Positions 16,760-25,440 of a DNA stretch of 50,551 nt are shown one piece after another. The translations under genes and the position numbers were made by a program. How positions within the stretch are numbered: position 1 is the stretch's first letter; each line of letters begins with the position of its first letter. This DNA is from Deltaproteobacteria bacterium (lineage in GTDB: Bacteria > Desulfobacterota > Desulfobacteria > Desulfobacterales > Desulfatibacillaceae). Location: NCBI GenBank assembly GCA_016235345.1, contig JACRLG010000008.1, positions 1 through 50,551 on the forward strand, written 5' to 3'. The notes beneath the pieces were generated by a model that was given only the letters and a program-made list of their open reading frames with translations, made no database searches and was not told where the DNA came from.

Positions 16760-19030
16760 TTAATCCGACGGCCATGGCGACAGGCTGGCCCGTACCCCGT
16801 AGGCCGCATCCTGCCCGGTAACCGGGTCTATGGCGGGGGCGGCCAGGGCGCTGTAATTGACGCCCCTTATGTTCAAAAATGCGTCGTAGCCCTGATGGCC
16901 AAGGCCCCGTGGGATTCCCACCACGCCCGGCATGATCCCGTTGGAAAGGTGAATCATGACGCTTGCGGAACCTTTGGGCGTGGACAGTTCCGCAACGCGC
17001 CCTTCGGAAAGGCCGAGCTTTTTCGCGGTTTCCGGGTTCACCTCAACCAAAAGGCCGTTTTTCTTCAATACGGCGTCGGAAAGGGCTTTCACCATGTAAT
17101 TGGAGCCCGCCACCGGCCCCACGGCCAGGCGCAGGCTTTCAATCGGTACTGCGAGAAGCGGCCAATCTCCTTTTCCCGGAAGATTGGGACCCTTGTGGGT
17201 GGGGCCGAGCACCAGGGCGTTGTGAATGAACCTGTGGGTTACGGCGGGGGAGAAATCCACGCCTGCACCCGGCTCCACAATCGCATCCGCCGAAACATGG
17301 CCGTCATTTTTCAGGGCTTCCATGTCGTTTCCAAGGGCCTGGGCAAGGGCCGCAGAAAAATTGGCCCAGGCGAAACTCTGCCCCACTGTTCCGCCCACGG
17401 CCCTTGCTATTTCCATGATGGCCTGCCCGGCGGGCCGCGAGTTAACCACCGGGTTCAACAAAGGCTTTGAAAGGGAGACCTGCCTTTTTACCGATCCCGG
17501 AGGAGTGGGCGAGTACTGCCAGTCCTCCAGGAAGAAATTTATGGGAAACACCACGTCGCTCATCATGGCGGTGTCGTTTAAATGCGTGGCGAAAGAGGCT
17601 ATGAAGGGAATTTTCCCCAAAACCTCCCGCGCCTTTTTTGCGTCGGGAAGATCGTGGAAGGGGTCGGAATCCACCACCAGAAGGGCTGAGAGCCCGCCGC
17701 CCCTGGTTTCGGCCAGAAGGGCCGGAAGGTTCGAGAGGATGGATTCCGCAAGGGGAAAGCGCCTCGTTCCGGCGAAATCCGCCCTGCCTCTGGAAAGCCC
17801 CTTTATGGCAACCTGATCCAAAAAGGGCGCGGACCACCCGGCAAGGGAGTCCTCCCTTCTCAGAAAAAGGCCGCCTTGGGCGTTTATCCGGCCCTTAAGA
17901 ATATTTAGGGAGTGGACTGCCATGCATTCGGACAAAAGCCCCGCCCCGTCGCCCCGGCCACGGCCCCACACTGCAAGGGGCTTTTCTGCCTTTCCGAAGG
18001 CCCGCGCCAAATCCGTGATTGCCTTGGCCGAAAGCCCGGTGAGCCCGGCGACCTTTTCCGGGGTGTAATCGGCCAGAACCTTGCCCGAAAAGCCCTTCAC
18101 GGGCTTGCCGTCCGGCCCGGCGGCGTCGAGAAAACCGCGCGCAGCGGCAATCACGCCGGGGTCGGCCAGTTTTTCCTTGATAAGAACGTGGGCGATTCCA
18201 AGGGCCAGGGCCGCCTCCGAGCCGGGCTTGGCCGCGATCCACTGGTCCGCCTTGGCCGCCGTGTTGGAAAGCCTGGGCGAGACCTGGGCCAGGACTCCGC
18301 CCCTGTCCCGAAGGGCGCTCACGGCCTTTATGGTCGCCACAGGGCTTCCGAAGCCCTCCAGAAGATCGCTTCCGAAACTCAAGACAAAATCGGCGTTTTC
18401 GATGTCGAAACCCGGCTGGGCGTCGACGCCGTGCATGTATTTGATGGCCTTTGCGTAAGTATCGAAGGAAGTGACCGGGAAAAACACGTTGGATGAGCCG
18501 AAGGCCTGCATGAAGCGCTCAAACATCCTGGATGCAGGATTCAGCCTTTGACCTGTGATGACGCCCGCCCTGTGGGCGTCGCCCTTGGCGCGAAGGTCGG
18601 AGAGCTTTTTTGCGGCAAACTCCACGGCCTCCTTCCAGGAAACCCGCTTCCACTTCCCCTCGCCCCGCTTTCCAGCGTTGACCATCGGCCCGGTTATCCT
18701 GGTAGGGCCGTAGAGAAGCGCCAGGGCCGAGGCTCCAAGGGGGCACAGGCCGCCGTCGTTTACCGGATGACCTGGGGTTCCGGCCACGCCAGCGAGCCTT
18801 TCGCCGATCTTCCGAACCCTTAGGCCGCAGGAGCCCGGGCACAGGCGGCACACGGTATCGAGGGCGGTTTCCGGCCCGCCCGCCACAGCCGGGGTTCCGG
18901 GCCAGTTCTGGGTCCATATCGAAAGATCGTCGGCGAGCTTAAAGGGAAGAGGCGACAGCATGGTTCCCACAGCGCCGCCCGCCGCGACCCCCGCCCCAAG
19001 GGCGAGAAAATTCCTTCGGGAAAGCTTCAT
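16760..19030 (-). CDS. qrcB: Menaquinone reductase molybdopterin-oxidoreductase-like subunit QrcB
   Basis: A 756-residue periplasmic protein of the molybdopterin oxidoreductase superfamily. A twin-arginine signal is at the N-terminus (SRRNFLALGAG). An N-terminal [4Fe-4S] motif follows: C61-x2-C64-x3-C68 and C96. Characterised QrcB proteins have this fold but are reported to lack molybdenum; I cannot confirm the lack from this sequence. The gene order QrcA-B-C-D separates it from formate dehydrogenase or polysulfide reductase. It starts ten bases after the qrcA stop. Confidence 0.9.
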   Translation of the reverse strand: MKLSRRNFLALGAGVAAGGAVGTMLSPLPFKLADDLSIWTQNWPGTPAVAGGPETALDTVCRLCPGSCGLRVRKIGERLAGVAGTPGHPVNDGGLCPLGASALALLYGPTRITGPMVNAGKRGEGKWKRVSWKEAVEFAAKKLSDLRAKGDAHRAGVITGQRLNPASRMFERFMQAFGSSNVFFPVTSFDTYAKAIKYMHGVDAQPGFDIENADFVLSFGSDLLEGFGSPVATIKAVSALRDRGGVLAQVSPRLSNTAAKADQWIAAKPGSEAALALGIAHVLIKEKLADPGVIAAARGFLDAAGPDGKPVKGFSGKVLADYTPEKVAGLTGLSAKAITDLARAFGKAEKPLAVWGRGRGDGAGLLSECMAVHSLNILKGRINAQGGLFLRREDSLAGWSAPFLDQVAIKGLSRGRADFAGTRRFPLAESILSNLPALLAETRGGGLSALLVVDSDPFHDLPDAKKAREVLGKIPFIASFATHLNDTAMMSDVVFPINFFLEDWQYSPTPPGSVKRQVSLSKPLLNPVVNSRPAGQAIMEIARAVGGTVGQSFAWANFSAALAQALGNDMEALKNDGHVSADAIVEPGAGVDFSPAVTHRFIHNALVLGPTHKGPNLPGKGDWPLLAVPIESLRLAVGPVAGSNYMVKALSDAVLKKNGLLVEVNPETAKKLGLSEGRVAELSTPKGSASVMIHLSNGIMPGVVGIPRGLGHQGYDAFLNIRGVNYSALAAPAIDPVTGQDAAYGVRASLSPWPSD

Positions 19031-19040
19031 GGTTTTTCCC

Positions 19041-19760
19041 TTACTTGTGGCACACGAAACATGCTTCTTTTTCGTTTTTCACCTTGGCGTGGCAGTCGGC
19101 GCAGGTGTCCATCTTCATCCGGTCCCAAGGCTTGTCCGCGAAACCCGAAATATTCTTCCCGTAGATGTCCCGGCTTTCGCCGGTTATGCGGTTGCGGAAA
19201 AAGGGCCTGGAATGCTCGGTCTCGCCGTGCTTTCCGTGGCAGTTGACGCACACTGCGGCAGAATAGGCGCCTGGGTCCTCACCGGCCTCCCCCGGCTTCA
19301 TACCGGCCATTTTCTGCATTTTCTCCGAAAATACGTGGGCCGAATGGGAGAAGAAGGCGCACTGGGGCTGGCGGGAATAGACAAGCCAGGGTATGGGCTT
19401 TGACGGGGTTACGTAATCCGCCACGAGCTTCGCCTCGTTGGGGTCGGTTCCCTGGGCCTCGGAATGGCACTGGATGCAGTTAGAGAGGTCGGGAATCCCC
19501 GAAAAGCGGCCCTCCTCGTCAAAGGAGTGGCAACCCGCGCAGTCGCCCACCTGCTCCACGTGAATCTTGTGGTTGAAATCGATGGGCTGCCTCAACTCGG
19601 AATAAAGCAGCTTCGGAAAGGCCGCCCAGCCAACGGCGAGGCTTGCGGCAAGGCCCACCGCAAGGCCCGCGATTCCGAAGGCGATCCAGCTGCGGTCGGC
19701 CCTTTTTCCGGGCGGCTTGGTGGTTTCGGCTGTAATTCCGTCATGTTCCGGCTCGTTCAT
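19041..19760 (-). CDS. qrcA: Menaquinone reductase multihaem cytochrome c subunit QrcA
   Basis: A 239-residue multihaem cytochrome with an N-terminal membrane anchor (about residues 25-48). Five CxxCH haem-binding motifs are visible: C74-H78, C95-H99, C171-H175, C220-H224 and C234-H238. A sixth Cys-His pair (C134 to H139, CAFFSH) has abnormal spacing. It should accept electrons from periplasmic type I cytochrome c3, reduced by hydrogenases and formate dehydrogenases, and feed Qrc. I chose the ATG at 19760; the frame extends 27 codons further into the promoter region. It is the first gene of qrcABCD. Confidence 0.88.
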   Translation of the reverse strand: MNEPEHDGITAETTKPPGKRADRSWIAFGIAGLAVGLAASLAVGWAAFPKLLYSELRQPIDFNHKIHVEQVGDCAGCHSFDEEGRFSGIPDLSNCIQCHSEAQGTDPNEAKLVADYVTPSKPIPWLVYSRQPQCAFFSHSAHVFSEKMQKMAGMKPGEAGEDPGAYSAAVCVNCHGKHGETEHSRPFFRNRITGESRDIYGKNISGFADKPWDRMKMDTCADCHAKVKNEKEACFVCHK

Positions 19761-19811
19761 GCGTCCTGCCCGATTGACGTATTGGGTTTGCGTGGATGAC
19801 ACGGATACCCT

Positions 19812-19841
19812 GATATATTCCCTCATACCTTGAAAAGTCAA
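19812..19841 (-). promoter_or_regulatory. Candidate promoter of the qrc operon
   Basis: On the minus strand TTGACT (19841-19836) and TATATC (19817-19812) are separated by 18 bases, about 50 bases ahead of the qrcA start. It lies in the 303-base gap between qrcA and rpoH, where it is divergent from the rpoH promoter. Nothing else is recognisable in the gap. Confidence 0.5.
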
Positions 19842-19951
19842 TAATTCAGATAACCGGAAGGTTTCAAAAAGCCCGGTCTTAACCGCGCGGCCCGCAATTT
19901 ACCCGTTTTTGCAAATCCCGCGTTTCCGCCTGACGGCATCTTGGGTTTCAA

Positions 19952-19980
19952 TTGACACCGGTCGGCATCAATGAGATATT
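19952..19980 (+). promoter_or_regulatory. Candidate sigma-70 promoter of rpoH
   Basis: A perfect TTGACA (19952-19957) and GATATT (19975-19980) are separated by exactly 17 bases. A transcript would start near 19987 and leave a leader of about 75 bases before the rpoH ATG. I see no heat-shock sigma-32-type promoter here. Confidence 0.55.
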
Positions 19981-20063
19981 AGACATTTGGGAATGGGAAA
20001 CGCGCCGTTTTCCGGTCCAAAAAACCGCCGAAGCCAGGACTCAATAACAGGCGAAAGAACGAC

Positions 20064-21062
20064 ATGACCGAAGAAGACACGGACGATCCCTATTATTCCG
20101 AGCCGGATGACGAGCCGGAAAACGGGGCGGGAGACGGCGACTCCGAGGAAGCAGCCCCTGTCCCGGCTTACGAAAAATCCCTGGTACGGCTCGATCCGCT
20201 CCAGAGGTATCTGTCCGAAATCTCCAAGTACCCCCTTCTCACCCGCGACGAGGAACGCGAACTGGCCACCCGCATCCAGGAGTTCAACGACGAGGAGGCA
20301 GGCTTTCGCATGGTCACGGCCAACCTCCGGCTGGTGGTGAAGATCGCCCTGGAATTTCAAAGAGTCTGGATGCAGAACCTTCTGGACCTCATCCAGGAGG
20401 GCAACATAGGGCTCATGCAGGCGGCCCGGAAGTTCGACCCCTTAAAAAACGTGAAGTTCAGCTATTACGCCTCGTTCTGGATCAAGGCCTACATTTTAAA
20501 GTTCATCATGGACAACTGGCGGCTGGTGAAGATCGGCACCACCCAGGCCCAGCGCAAGCTCTTTTTCAAGCTGAAAAAGGAAAAGCAGCGCCTGATCGAA
20601 CAGGGCTTCGATCCCAAGCCGAAACTTTTAAGCCAGAACCTGGGCGTGTCCGAAAAGGACGTGGTGGACATGGACCAGCGCCTGGACAGCTGGGACCTTT
20701 CCCTTGACGCGCCCATCAAGGACGACTCCGATTCCGAGCGCATAGAGTTTCTATCCACCCCCGCCGAATCCGCAGAGGACAAGGTGGCGCGCAAGGAGAT
20801 GGAGCACATTCTACAGGAAAAAATCGCCGTGTTCCGAAAAAGCCTAAAGGAGCGGGAACTGGAGATTTTCGACTCAAGGCTTTTTTCGGATTCTCCCGCA
20901 ACGCTCCAGGAGATAGGCGACCGCCACGGCATAAGCCGCGAGCGGGTGCGCCAGCTCGAAAACACCGTCATAAAAAAACTCAAGGCCTTTCTTGAGTCCC
21001 AGATTCCCGACTTCGACACCTACCAGGGCGGTTTTGACCCATCGAACAGGGGCAGTGCCTGA
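20064..21062 (+). CDS. rpoH: RNA polymerase sigma factor RpoH-type (sigma-32)
   Basis: A 332-residue sigma-70 family factor. After a very acidic N-terminal stretch (residues 1-35) comes region 1.2 (DPLQRYLSEISKYPLLTRDEE). The region 2 core (NLLDLIQEGNIGLMQAARKFDP and FSYYASFWIKAYI) follows. Region 4 ends in a helix-turn-helix (TLQEIGDRHGISRERVRQLE). The segment QRKLFFKL (163-170) matches the RpoH box, which distinguishes it from the housekeeping factor. It should direct heat-shock genes. The acidic N-terminal extension is longer than in E. coli sigma-32 (284 residues). It has its own promoter upstream. Confidence 0.88.
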   Translation: MTEEDTDDPYYSEPDDEPENGAGDGDSEEAAPVPAYEKSLVRLDPLQRYLSEISKYPLLTRDEERELATRIQEFNDEEAGFRMVTANLRLVVKIALEFQRVWMQNLLDLIQEGNIGLMQAARKFDPLKNVKFSYYASFWIKAYILKFIMDNWRLVKIGTTQAQRKLFFKLKKEKQRLIEQGFDPKPKLLSQNLGVSEKDVVDMDQRLDSWDLSLDAPIKDDSDSERIEFLSTPAESAEDKVARKEMEHILQEKIAVFRKSLKERELEIFDSRLFSDSPATLQEIGDRHGISRERVRQLENTVIKKLKAFLESQIPDFDTYQGGFDPSNRGSA

Positions 21063-21160
21063 AACGCGGCCACAAGCGCCGGTTGAGCCAGGCAGTCGGG
21101 CCGCCCGCAGCATTCGCCAAATTTTCGCAACACGGCCTATAGGGCCGACAGAGGTTTTAA

Positions 21161-23029
21161 ATGAGACTTTTTCACCCGCCGAAAAATGGCCGCTTAAATC
21201 TCAGGGCTTCATCCCTGCCGCTTTTTTTCGCAATCGCGGCAGCGGTGTCGATTTTTGTGGGATGCCAGACCCTTCCGGCAAACAGCGCCCAGGCGGCCAC
21301 GCCTGTCGCGGCCCGGGACAAACAGCCCGTAAAAAGCGGCCAGGATGCAGCGCCCGTAAAAGCCAGGGACAAAAAATCCCCGAAAACACCGGAAACAACA
21401 GGACTCGGCCAGTCACGGGGAAACCGGATTTCCTACCACGCCTTTTTAAGCGGCCTTCTGGCGGAAATCGCGGGCGACAACGACCGGGCTTTCTTTTACC
21501 TGGAAAGGGCCCACGAGGCCGACCCGGACTCGTTCACCATATCCATGGAACTCGTTCGCCTTTCAATGGAAAGGAACGAGGACGGAAAAACCCTTGCCCG
21601 CGCCATCGACCTTGCCGCCAAGCATCCGGAAAACGCCGAAGCCCACTTTCTTCTGGGGGTGGCCAGGGCCCGCAACAAGGAATTCGAGGCCGCAGCCCGG
21701 TCCTACAAAAAATCCCTCGAAATAGAGCCCGGCGAGAAAGCCGTTTACGTGGCCCTCATGATGCTGGCAAGCCAGAGCGAAAAGATGGAGATCGCGGAAG
21801 ACATCTTAAAATCCCTGGCCGTGCGCTTTCCCGCAGAACCCCTGCCAAGGTATTCCCTTGGGGCCATCTACGCGGAAAAAAAGGAATGGGACAAGGCCGT
21901 GGCCGAATACGGCAGGGCCGCCGAGGCCGACCCGGAAATGGCCGAGCCGGCCAGGAGGGAAATCATACGGGTTCACCAGGCATCGGGGCAGACGGCGAAA
22001 CTCATCGAGGTCTACAAGGCCATGCTGGCGGAAGACCCTGCCGACATCGAGGCATCGGCTGGGCTTGCCGAGGCTTATCTGGCGGAAAAGGACCTTCCGA
22101 AAGCCAAAACCGTAATCGACGGCATAATAAAGGACAGCGGGGGGGAAGCCGCCATAATCCGATCGGCTGGGCGTCTTTATTACGGCGCGGGCTATCCCGA
22201 CGAAGCCATGAAGCTTTTCACCGCCCTTGCCGAACGGCCCGACTCAGGCCCGGAGGACTGGACCCTGGCCGCAACGGTCCTGGAGGATATGGGTAAAAAG
22301 GAAGAGGCTTACAAGATTTACGTCCGCGTCCCCCCCGACTCCAGGTTTTACGCAACCGCCCGGGTGAACGCGGCAAGCATCTCCAAAACCGCAGAAGACC
22401 GCGAAAAGGCATACGAGGCCGTTAAAACGGCATCGGGCAAGGGTGGGGCCGAGACCAACCTTTATATTTCCCTTGCGGCGGTTTTCGAGGACGCCAAGAA
22501 TTTCGCCAGGGCCGAGGCAATACTTAAGAAGGCCTTGACGGAACACGAGAACGAACCCCATCTTATGTTCCGGCTGGGGGTGCTTTACGACCGCTGGGGC
22601 AAGAAGGACGAGGCCATCAAAACCCTCAAGCAGGCGGTGGCCCTCATGCCGGATTCGCCCGAAGCCCTCAATTACCTCGGATACACCTACGCAGACCTTG
22701 GGGTGAACCTGGCGGACGCCAAGGCCCTGATAGAAAAGGCCCTGGAGAAAAAGCCCGGCGATGGATTCATCACCGACAGCCTGGGCTGGGTGTACTTCAA
22801 GATGGGCGATTTCAACAAGGCCCTGGAAATACTGAAAAAAGCCGTGGAGATAGTGCCGGACGAGGCCACCATCCTGGAGCACCTGGGAGACGCCTACCTG
22901 GCTTCGGGAAACGCGGCAAAGGCCCTGGAAACATACGAAAAGGCCCTTCCCAAACAGGAGGACCAGGAGGTTAAAAAGGGCCTTCTGAAAAAGATCGAGG
23001 AGCTTAAAAAATCGGGTAAAACACCCTGA
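21161..23029 (+). CDS. TPR-repeat outer-membrane-type lipoprotein
   Basis: A 622-residue protein with a lipoprotein signal (lipobox ending at C35, IFVGC). A low-complexity Ala/Lys/Pro linker (about 40-85) follows, then tetratricopeptide repeats to the C-terminus. Typical helices include HAFLSGLLAEIAGDNDRAFF, NYLGYTYADLGVNLADAKAL and DSLGWVYFKMGDFNKALEIL. Such lipoproteins act as assembly or scaffold factors in the envelope; the partner is unknown. AGAGG precedes the ATG at a spacing of eight. Downstream, the BI-1 family gene follows after 42 bases. Confidence 0.82.
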   Translation: MRLFHPPKNGRLNLRASSLPLFFAIAAAVSIFVGCQTLPANSAQAATPVAARDKQPVKSGQDAAPVKARDKKSPKTPETTGLGQSRGNRISYHAFLSGLLAEIAGDNDRAFFYLERAHEADPDSFTISMELVRLSMERNEDGKTLARAIDLAAKHPENAEAHFLLGVARARNKEFEAAARSYKKSLEIEPGEKAVYVALMMLASQSEKMEIAEDILKSLAVRFPAEPLPRYSLGAIYAEKKEWDKAVAEYGRAAEADPEMAEPARREIIRVHQASGQTAKLIEVYKAMLAEDPADIEASAGLAEAYLAEKDLPKAKTVIDGIIKDSGGEAAIIRSAGRLYYGAGYPDEAMKLFTALAERPDSGPEDWTLAATVLEDMGKKEEAYKIYVRVPPDSRFYATARVNAASISKTAEDREKAYEAVKTASGKGGAETNLYISLAAVFEDAKNFARAEAILKKALTEHENEPHLMFRLGVLYDRWGKKDEAIKTLKQAVALMPDSPEALNYLGYTYADLGVNLADAKALIEKALEKKPGDGFITDSLGWVYFKMGDFNKALEILKKAVEIVPDEATILEHLGDAYLASGNAAKALETYEKALPKQEDQEVKKGLLKKIEELKKSGKTP

Positions 23030-23071
23030 TTTCACAATTATGATTCAGCCCCCAACTTACAGGAGGAAAGC

Positions 23072-23785
23072 ATGGAAGACCGTTATATGGCTTACGCACA
23101 GCCGAGAACCCTGGACAAGGTGACAATCAACGCTTTCGTGAGAAGCGTTTACAACTGGATGGCAGTCGGCCTTACCCTTACGGCAGTGGTGGCCTTTCTG
23201 ACCGCCTCAAGCCCTGCCGCGCTGAAATTCATTTTCGGCAACCAGCTGGTGTTTTTCGGCCTCATAATCGCCGAACTGGGCATGGTGCTGTATTTTTCAG
23301 CCCGCATATACAAGATGGACGCAGGCACCGCCACCGGGGTCTTTCTGGGGTATTCGGCCCTAAACGGCCTCACCCTTTCGGCTATTCTGATTGTTTACAC
23401 CGGCAGCTCGATTTTCTCCACCTTCCTGGTCTGCGCAGGAACCTTCGCGGCGGTAAGCGTTTACGGCTACACCACCAAGAAGGACCTTACTTCCATGGGT
23501 TCCTTCATGATGATGGGGCTTTTCGGCATTATCATCGCCTCGGTGGTGAACATTTTCCTCAAAAGCTCCGCCATGGAGATGGTCATAAGCTACATAGGCG
23601 TGTTCGTGTTCGTGGGACTCACCGCCTACGATACCCAGAAGATCAAGAACATGGCCGAGACCCAGCCCCTGGAAGCAGGGTCGGGTGCCATGCGCAAGGC
23701 GGCGCTTTTCGGCGCTCTCAATCTTTACCTTGATTTCATCAACCTTTTCCTGATGCTTCTTCGCATCATGGGCGACCGCAGGTAG
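23072..23785 (+). CDS. Bax inhibitor-1/YccA family membrane protein
   Basis: A 237-residue integral membrane protein with seven hydrophobic helices. It has the BI-1 family pattern: an N-terminal NAFVRSVYNWMAVGL stretch, GVFLGYSALNGLTLS in the middle, and the conserved FVGLTAYDTQKIK near residue 185. Bacterial members (YccA, YbhL, BsYetJ) are pH-sensitive calcium-leak channels or modulators of FtsH proteolysis. AGGAGG lies ten bases upstream of the ATG. A strong terminator follows 45 bases after the stop. Confidence 0.9.
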   Translation: MEDRYMAYAQPRTLDKVTINAFVRSVYNWMAVGLTLTAVVAFLTASSPAALKFIFGNQLVFFGLIIAELGMVLYFSARIYKMDAGTATGVFLGYSALNGLTLSAILIVYTGSSIFSTFLVCAGTFAAVSVYGYTTKKDLTSMGSFMMMGLFGIIIASVVNIFLKSSAMEMVISYIGVFVFVGLTAYDTQKIKNMAETQPLEAGSGAMRKAALFGALNLYLDFINLFLMLLRIMGDRR

Positions 23786-23830
23786 GACGCCCAAAGGCAC
23801 AGCAAGGCATTACCGGCCCGCTGCGAGGCA

Positions 23831-23873
23831 ACCATGCCGGATTCAGGCGCAAGCAGGAATCCGGCATGGTTTT
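23831..23873 (+). terminator. Rho-independent terminator after the BI-1 family gene
   Basis: A 14-bp perfect stem pairs ACCATGCCGGATTC (23831-23844) with GAATCCGGCATGGT (23857-23870), has a 12-base loop and runs into TTT. It separates the rpoH-to-BI-1 block from the next gene. The GGATTC and GAATCC core resembles the palindromic repeat at 29838. Confidence 0.75.
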
Positions 23874-23915
23874 GAAACGGCAAAGCCAGGGGATTGCAAC
23901 CAGGACAGGCGGCCA

Positions 23916-25145
23916 ATGAGCATAATAGAGACGTTACAGGGCCGGGGCGTGGTTTTCCCCGATCCCGGCGCGGTTTACGTCGCTCCCGAAGTGGACCCTA
24001 TGCGGATTCTTCCCGGAGCGGTTCTCCACCCGTCAAGCCGCATCACCGGGAAACGCACCCTCATAATGGAAGGGGCCGAGATCGGCTCCGAAGGCCCGGC
24101 TGTGGTGCATGACTGCGCCGTTGGGCCGGGCGCACGCCTTAAGGGCGGGTCCTTTTCCGGCTCGGTTTTTCTTTCCGGGGCAAGCGTCGGCCCCGCCGCC
24201 CACGTGCGGCCCGGAACCATATTCGAGGAGGGCACTTCGGCGGCCCATGCTGCGGGGGTCAAGCAGACCATCCTTTTTCCCTGGGCCACCCTGGGAAGCC
24301 TGGTCAATTTCTGCGACTGCCTGATGAGCGGGGGAACAGGCCCGAAAAACCACTCCGAGGTGGGATCAAGCTACATTCACTTCAACTTCACCCCACAGCA
24401 GGACAAAGCCACGGCGTCCCTTATAGGCGACGTCCCGCGCGGTGTCATGCTTCGGGAAAACCCCATTTTTTTGGGCGGCCAGGGCGGGCTTGCTGGGCCG
24501 TGCAACATAGCCTACGGAAGCGTGATAGCCGCCGGAACCGTGTGGAGGCGGGATATCATCGAGGAGGACCGCCTCTGGGTCACCGGCCCTTTAAGCCGCA
24601 GCGCGGGGCTAAAGTTCACGCCCGGCCTTTACAAGTCCATCGCGGGCATAGTGGAGCACAATCTCGGCTACCTGGGAAACCTCGTGGCCCTTTTCAACTG
24701 GTACGTCCACGTTCGCAGCCTCTTTTTCGCCACGGAGCCCGAAAAGGCCCTTCACGCGGCCCTGGTCGAAACATGCAGGGAGGCTGTAACCGAACGCCTG
24801 AAACAAATGGCCCTTCTTGCCTCCCGGATGCCCAGATCCATAGCCCTTTACCGGGCCGCAGAAGGCAACCCGCCCGAACACCTGCTTTCCCAGAAGCAGG
24901 AACTTTTCGACAAGTGGCCAATCGTGGAGGAAGGAACAAGGGCGCGCCTGGACGAGACCGCAGACCAGCCGCCGGAAGCCTTTCTGGAAGCCGTGGCCGG
25001 GGCGAAGGAAGCCTCATCCGGCGACTACCTGAAGGCCGTGCTTCTTCTCGATGATAAAGACAGGACGGCTGGAACCGCCTGGCTTGACGGCATAGTGGCC
25101 GAAGTCATGGCGATGGGCAGGGAGGTTCTTTCCTCTTTCGCCTGA
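23916..25145 (+). CDS. Left-handed beta-helix protein related to sugar-phosphate nucleotidyl/acyltransferases
   Basis: A 409-residue protein. The N-terminal half (about 20-215) shows hexapeptide-repeat character (for example ILPGAVLHPSSRITGKRTLI and AVGPGARLKGGSFSGSVFLS) and a stretch recalling GlmU-type proteins (KQTILFPWATLGSLVNFCD, then GPKNHSEVGSSYIHFNF). The C-terminal half is alpha-helical with no motif I recognise. No N-terminal nucleotidyltransferase domain is present, so a full GlmU activity is unlikely; acyltransfer or a scaffold role is possible. It stands 41 bases ahead of the ebo-like cluster and may be co-transcribed with it. Confidence 0.6.
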   Translation: MSIIETLQGRGVVFPDPGAVYVAPEVDPMRILPGAVLHPSSRITGKRTLIMEGAEIGSEGPAVVHDCAVGPGARLKGGSFSGSVFLSGASVGPAAHVRPGTIFEEGTSAAHAAGVKQTILFPWATLGSLVNFCDCLMSGGTGPKNHSEVGSSYIHFNFTPQQDKATASLIGDVPRGVMLRENPIFLGGQGGLAGPCNIAYGSVIAAGTVWRRDIIEEDRLWVTGPLSRSAGLKFTPGLYKSIAGIVEHNLGYLGNLVALFNWYVHVRSLFFATEPEKALHAALVETCREAVTERLKQMALLASRMPRSIALYRAAEGNPPEHLLSQKQELFDKWPIVEEGTRARLDETADQPPEAFLEAVAGAKEASSGDYLKAVLLLDDKDRTAGTAWLDGIVAEVMAMGREVLSSFA

Positions 25146-25186
25146 CAGACAGTAAAAATTTTGATCGATTTTCCAAGGAGATTTCC

Positions 25187-25432
25187 ATGCCTCCGACACC
25201 CATAGTATCGCCCAAGTCAGCCCCGGAGCTTTTGAACATGTATTACCTGGACGTGCGGTGCGCCATTCTTGAAACCGCCGCAGCCCTGGACCGCATGGAC
25301 CGCGCCCCGGACGCCCCAAAAACCCTTTCGGACAAGCGCCGGGAAAATCTCAAAAAGGCCCTTTCCGTGTGCCTTTCCGATGACGCCGACAACCGGGTGG
25401 AGAGGATTCTCGTCCTCCTGTCCGAAACATAG
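25187..25432 (+). CDS. Small helical protein leading the ebo-like cluster
   Basis: An 81-residue soluble protein, probably all alpha-helical, with the core RCAILETAAALDRMDRA and a C-terminal helix VERILVLLSE. The ATG has AAGGAGA at good spacing, and the stop lies eight bases before the TatD-like gene, so it is likely real and co-translated. I do not recognise a family. It is too short to be a normal EboA but takes the place of eboA at the head of the cluster. Confidence 0.65.
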   Translation: MPPTPIVSPKSAPELLNMYYLDVRCAILETAAALDRMDRAPDAPKTLSDKRRENLKKALSVCLSDDADNRVERILVLLSET

Positions 25433-25440
25433 GGGGAATT

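Noticed and set aside
16760-19030. Formate dehydrogenase or polysulfide/thiosulfate reductase catalytic subunit
   Set aside because: The multihaem cytochrome, Fe-S protein and NrfD gene in the order A-B-C-D are diagnostic of Qrc; no formate dehydrogenase accessory genes are present.
20992-22296. Plus-strand open frame of 434 codons overlapping the rpoH end and the TPR lipoprotein
   Set aside because: It is in another frame of two well-supported genes, and its product is basic low-complexity sequence.
23916-25145. Full bifunctional GlmU
   Set aside because: The beta-helix part is present, but the N-terminal nucleotidyltransferase domain with its Gly-rich loop is absent and the C-terminal half is different.
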